Part shown: positions 62,475 through 64,000 of the stretch, in pieces | How the letters are laid out: every line of letters starts with the position of its first letter | Position numbering within the stretch: position 1 is the first letter of the stretch | Source of the DNA: an uncultured Desulfobacter sp. | GTDB taxonomy: Bacteria > Desulfobacterota > Desulfobacteria > Desulfobacterales > Desulfobacteraceae | Length of the DNA: 64,000 bases | Assembly: GCF_963677125.1 (NCBI RefSeq) | Contig: NZ_OY781882.1 | Coordinates: 3,046,501-3,110,500, forward strand | Reading direction: 5' to 3' | Program-made: the position numbers and the translations under genes | Notes under the pieces: generated by a model | What the model was told of the DNA's origin: nothing | Databases searched by the model: none | What the model saw: only the letters and a program-made list of their open reading frames with translations

Positions 62475-64000
62475 TTGAACACATCCTTGAACCAGTCAAT
62501 AAGATATCGCGGCTTTTTTTTCTGCACCGGTTGTCTGCCGGGCTGAGGATCCGCCGGAGTCGGCTCAACGATATCAGGATTTGGGTCGGGATCAGAATCA
62601 ACAGGGGCAGAACCGCGGATAAAAGGCACGGCAAGGGCACCGGGCGCATTGTTGTTAGTACGAAGTCCGGTTTGGGGATTGATAACCGCCCACTCAATAT
62701 TTTCCGGCGGGGTCAAAACCAGAGGTGTGTTGGGAATCTGGGCCATCAGCCGCCCAAAGACCTGCATGGCACCGGAAGATCCGGTTAGTCCTGTGGACTT
62801 ATTGTCATCCCTGCCTACCCAGACCACGGCCAGACGATTTCCGGAAAATCCGGCAAACCATGAATCCCGCAGATCATTTGTGGTACCGGTCTTTCCGGCA
62901 ATGCCCAGATTCGGGGAAAGCCATCTGGCCAAACCTCTTGCCGTACCTTCCCGGACCACGGTCTGCAGTATTTTGTCCACCAGAAAGACGGCACCCGGAT
63001 CCAGGTGCTGTTCAATCTGCAAAGGATAGCGCTGAAGCGCCTCTCCGTCAGGGGTGTACACGGTGTTTATGACCCGGGCCGGGGTGTAAAAGCCTCCCGA
63101 GGCCAGGGTGTGGTAAACCTGGGCCACCTGAACCGGGGCCATCTCAAAACTGCCCAGAAGCATTGCAGGCACGAGCGGAGCAGAAGGTTTAAATCCCAAC
63201 TGCCCCATGGTCTCAAAAACCGTTTCCAGCCCAATATCCATGCCCAGCCGGACCGTGGACGTATTGTATGAGTGGACCAGAGCCTGGTACAGGGGCAACT
63301 GCCCATGAAATTTTCTGTCATAATTCATTGGCTTCCAACGGCGGCCGCCACTTTTCAATGACACAGGTCCGTCATTAATCTGGGTCACCAGGGTATATTT
63401 TTCAGGCTGTTCCAATGCTGAAAGATATACCGCGGGCTTGGCCAGCGACCCAATAAGACGCTTTGCATCTAAGGCACGGTTAAACCCTTCATATTTAGGT
63501 TCCTTGCCTCCCAAAAGCGCCTGGATCTCATTGGTGGCACAGGCGGTTACCACCACACCGGCTTCAAGCTTTGAACTTCTGCCCGCCATGAAATCGGCCA
63601 CCCCCTTTTCAGCAGCCAGTTGCACCAGCGGATCAAAGGGGGTAAAAATGCGTAATCCCATGGTTTTCAGATCTTTTTCACGGTATTCCTTCAGCAGCCT
63701 GCGCTTCACCAGATCCAGGTAAAAAGGAAACCGCCATTGCCGGGGTACCGGTATAACACCAAGGGGGCTGCCAAGTGATTTTGTCAGCTGGGAATCAGAA
63801 ATCAAACCCTGGTCTGCCATAAGGCCAAGTACGGTATTTCGCCGGGCCGTGGCACGGTCCGCCCGAACCCTTGGATTGTAGACAGACGGTCCTTTAAGCA
63901 TGCCTACCAACAAAGCCGTTTCTTCGACAGAGAGCAGTTCCAAAGACTTGCCGAAGTAAAACTGCGCTGCCAGCCCAAACCCGTGTATAGCCCTGGCACC
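62471..64000 (-). CDS. mrcB: Class A penicillin-binding protein, partial (5' end outside window)
   Basis: Bifunctional peptidoglycan synthase of the PBP1B type. The window holds the end of the transglycosylase domain (HGFGLAAQFYFGKSL, then LLSVEETALLVGMLKGPSVYNP) and the whole transpeptidase domain with motifs SLAKP (catalytic serine), SYNTS and KTGTTND. The reading frame remains open to the window edge at 64000, so the N-terminal part, with the membrane anchor, lies beyond. The protein polymerises and cross-links the periplasmic cell wall. The tail after the domain is Pro-rich. Confidence 0.9.
   Translation of the reverse strand, partial: GARAIHGFGLAAQFYFGKSLELLSVEETALLVGMLKGPSVYNPRVRADRATARRNTVLGLMADQGLISDSQLTKSLGSPLGVIPVPRQWRFPFYLDLVKRRLLKEYREKDLKTMGLRIFTPFDPLVQLAAEKGVADFMAGRSSKLEAGVVVTACATNEIQALLGGKEPKYEGFNRALDAKRLIGSLAKPAVYLSALEQPEKYTLVTQINDGPVSLKSGGRRWKPMNYDRKFHGQLPLYQALVHSYNTSTVRLGMDIGLETVFETMGQLGFKPSAPLVPAMLLGSFEMAPVQVAQVYHTLASGGFYTPARVINTVYTPDGEALQRYPLQIEQHLDPGAVFLVDKILQTVVREGTARGLARWLSPNLGIAGKTGTTNDLRDSWFAGFSGNRLAVVWVGRDDNKSTGLTGSSGAMQVFGRLMAQIPNTPLVLTPPENIEWAVINPQTGLRTNNNAPGALAVPFIRGSAPVDSDPDPNPDIVEPTPADPQPGRQPVQKKKPRYLIDWFKDVFK

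Overview
The window reads as chromosome of a moderate-G+C, Gram-negative, anaerobic bacterium, most likely a sulfate-reducing Desulfobacterota of the Desulfobacteraceae type. The support is gene content: multiheme c-type cytochromes, a hybrid-cluster protein, a GlcD/GlcF-type 2-hydroxyacid dehydrogenase, RND efflux, an N-acetylglutaminylglutamine amide (NAGGN) osmolyte operon and many intergenic palindromes. The genus is inference. No phage, plasmid, CRISPR array, rRNA or tRNA gene was seen.

Layout. 1-3.07 kb: minus-strand SH3 protein, purine nucleoside phosphorylase and DHH phosphoesterase, then a 146-bp MITE-like element with a 10-bp target duplication. 3.07-10.3 kb: a minus-strand run of class II aldolase, five-gene peptide-type ABC importer and EamA exporter. 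10.3-13.7 kb: thioesterase, RNA methyltransferase, NAD synthetase, a truncated TSUP permease and a YbaK-type deacylase, with several palindromic repeats. 13.7-19.6 kb: a small envelope-protein pair, then a tetraheme NapC/NirT cytochrome and an octaheme HAO-family cytochrome, facing a frameshifted hybrid-cluster protein gene (hcp) that has a textbook FNR-type class II promoter. 19.6-25.2 kb: GlcF/GlcD, BCCT osmolyte transporter, pseudouridine synthase. 25.2-26.2 kb: a small AT-rich patch with an orphan HicB-like gene and an unknown membrane protein.

26.4-31.4 kb: SNF2 helicase, SWIM-domain protein, YitT membrane protein. 31.5-36.2 kb: the three-gene NAGGN operon. 36.6-39.6 kb: a small unknown gene and a Pif1-like helicase. 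39.7-45.5 kb: a complete RND efflux operon. 45.7-49.2 kb: a sensor kinase and a CoA-disulfide-reductase-like flavoprotein. 49.6-55.6 kb: cupin regulator, acyl-CoA synthetase and thiBPQ thiamine importer. 55.7-59.5 kb: a binding protein made of two tandem copies of the same domain, overlapping a sensor kinase gene. 59.5-64 kb: gate-domain membrane protein, YegD-type Hsp70, TPR lipoprotein and a class A penicillin-binding protein running off the end.

The functional threads are osmoadaptation (BCCT plus NAGGN), nitrogen-oxide handling (NapC/HAO plus Hcp could carry nitrite to hydroxylamine to ammonia) and signalling by two orphan-type kinases. Most genes belong to known families. The least explained signals are the hcp frameshift with its promoter and 8-bp tandem array, the duplicated binding protein with its kinase, and at least four families of palindromic intergenic elements, one of which supplies stop codons to two genes.
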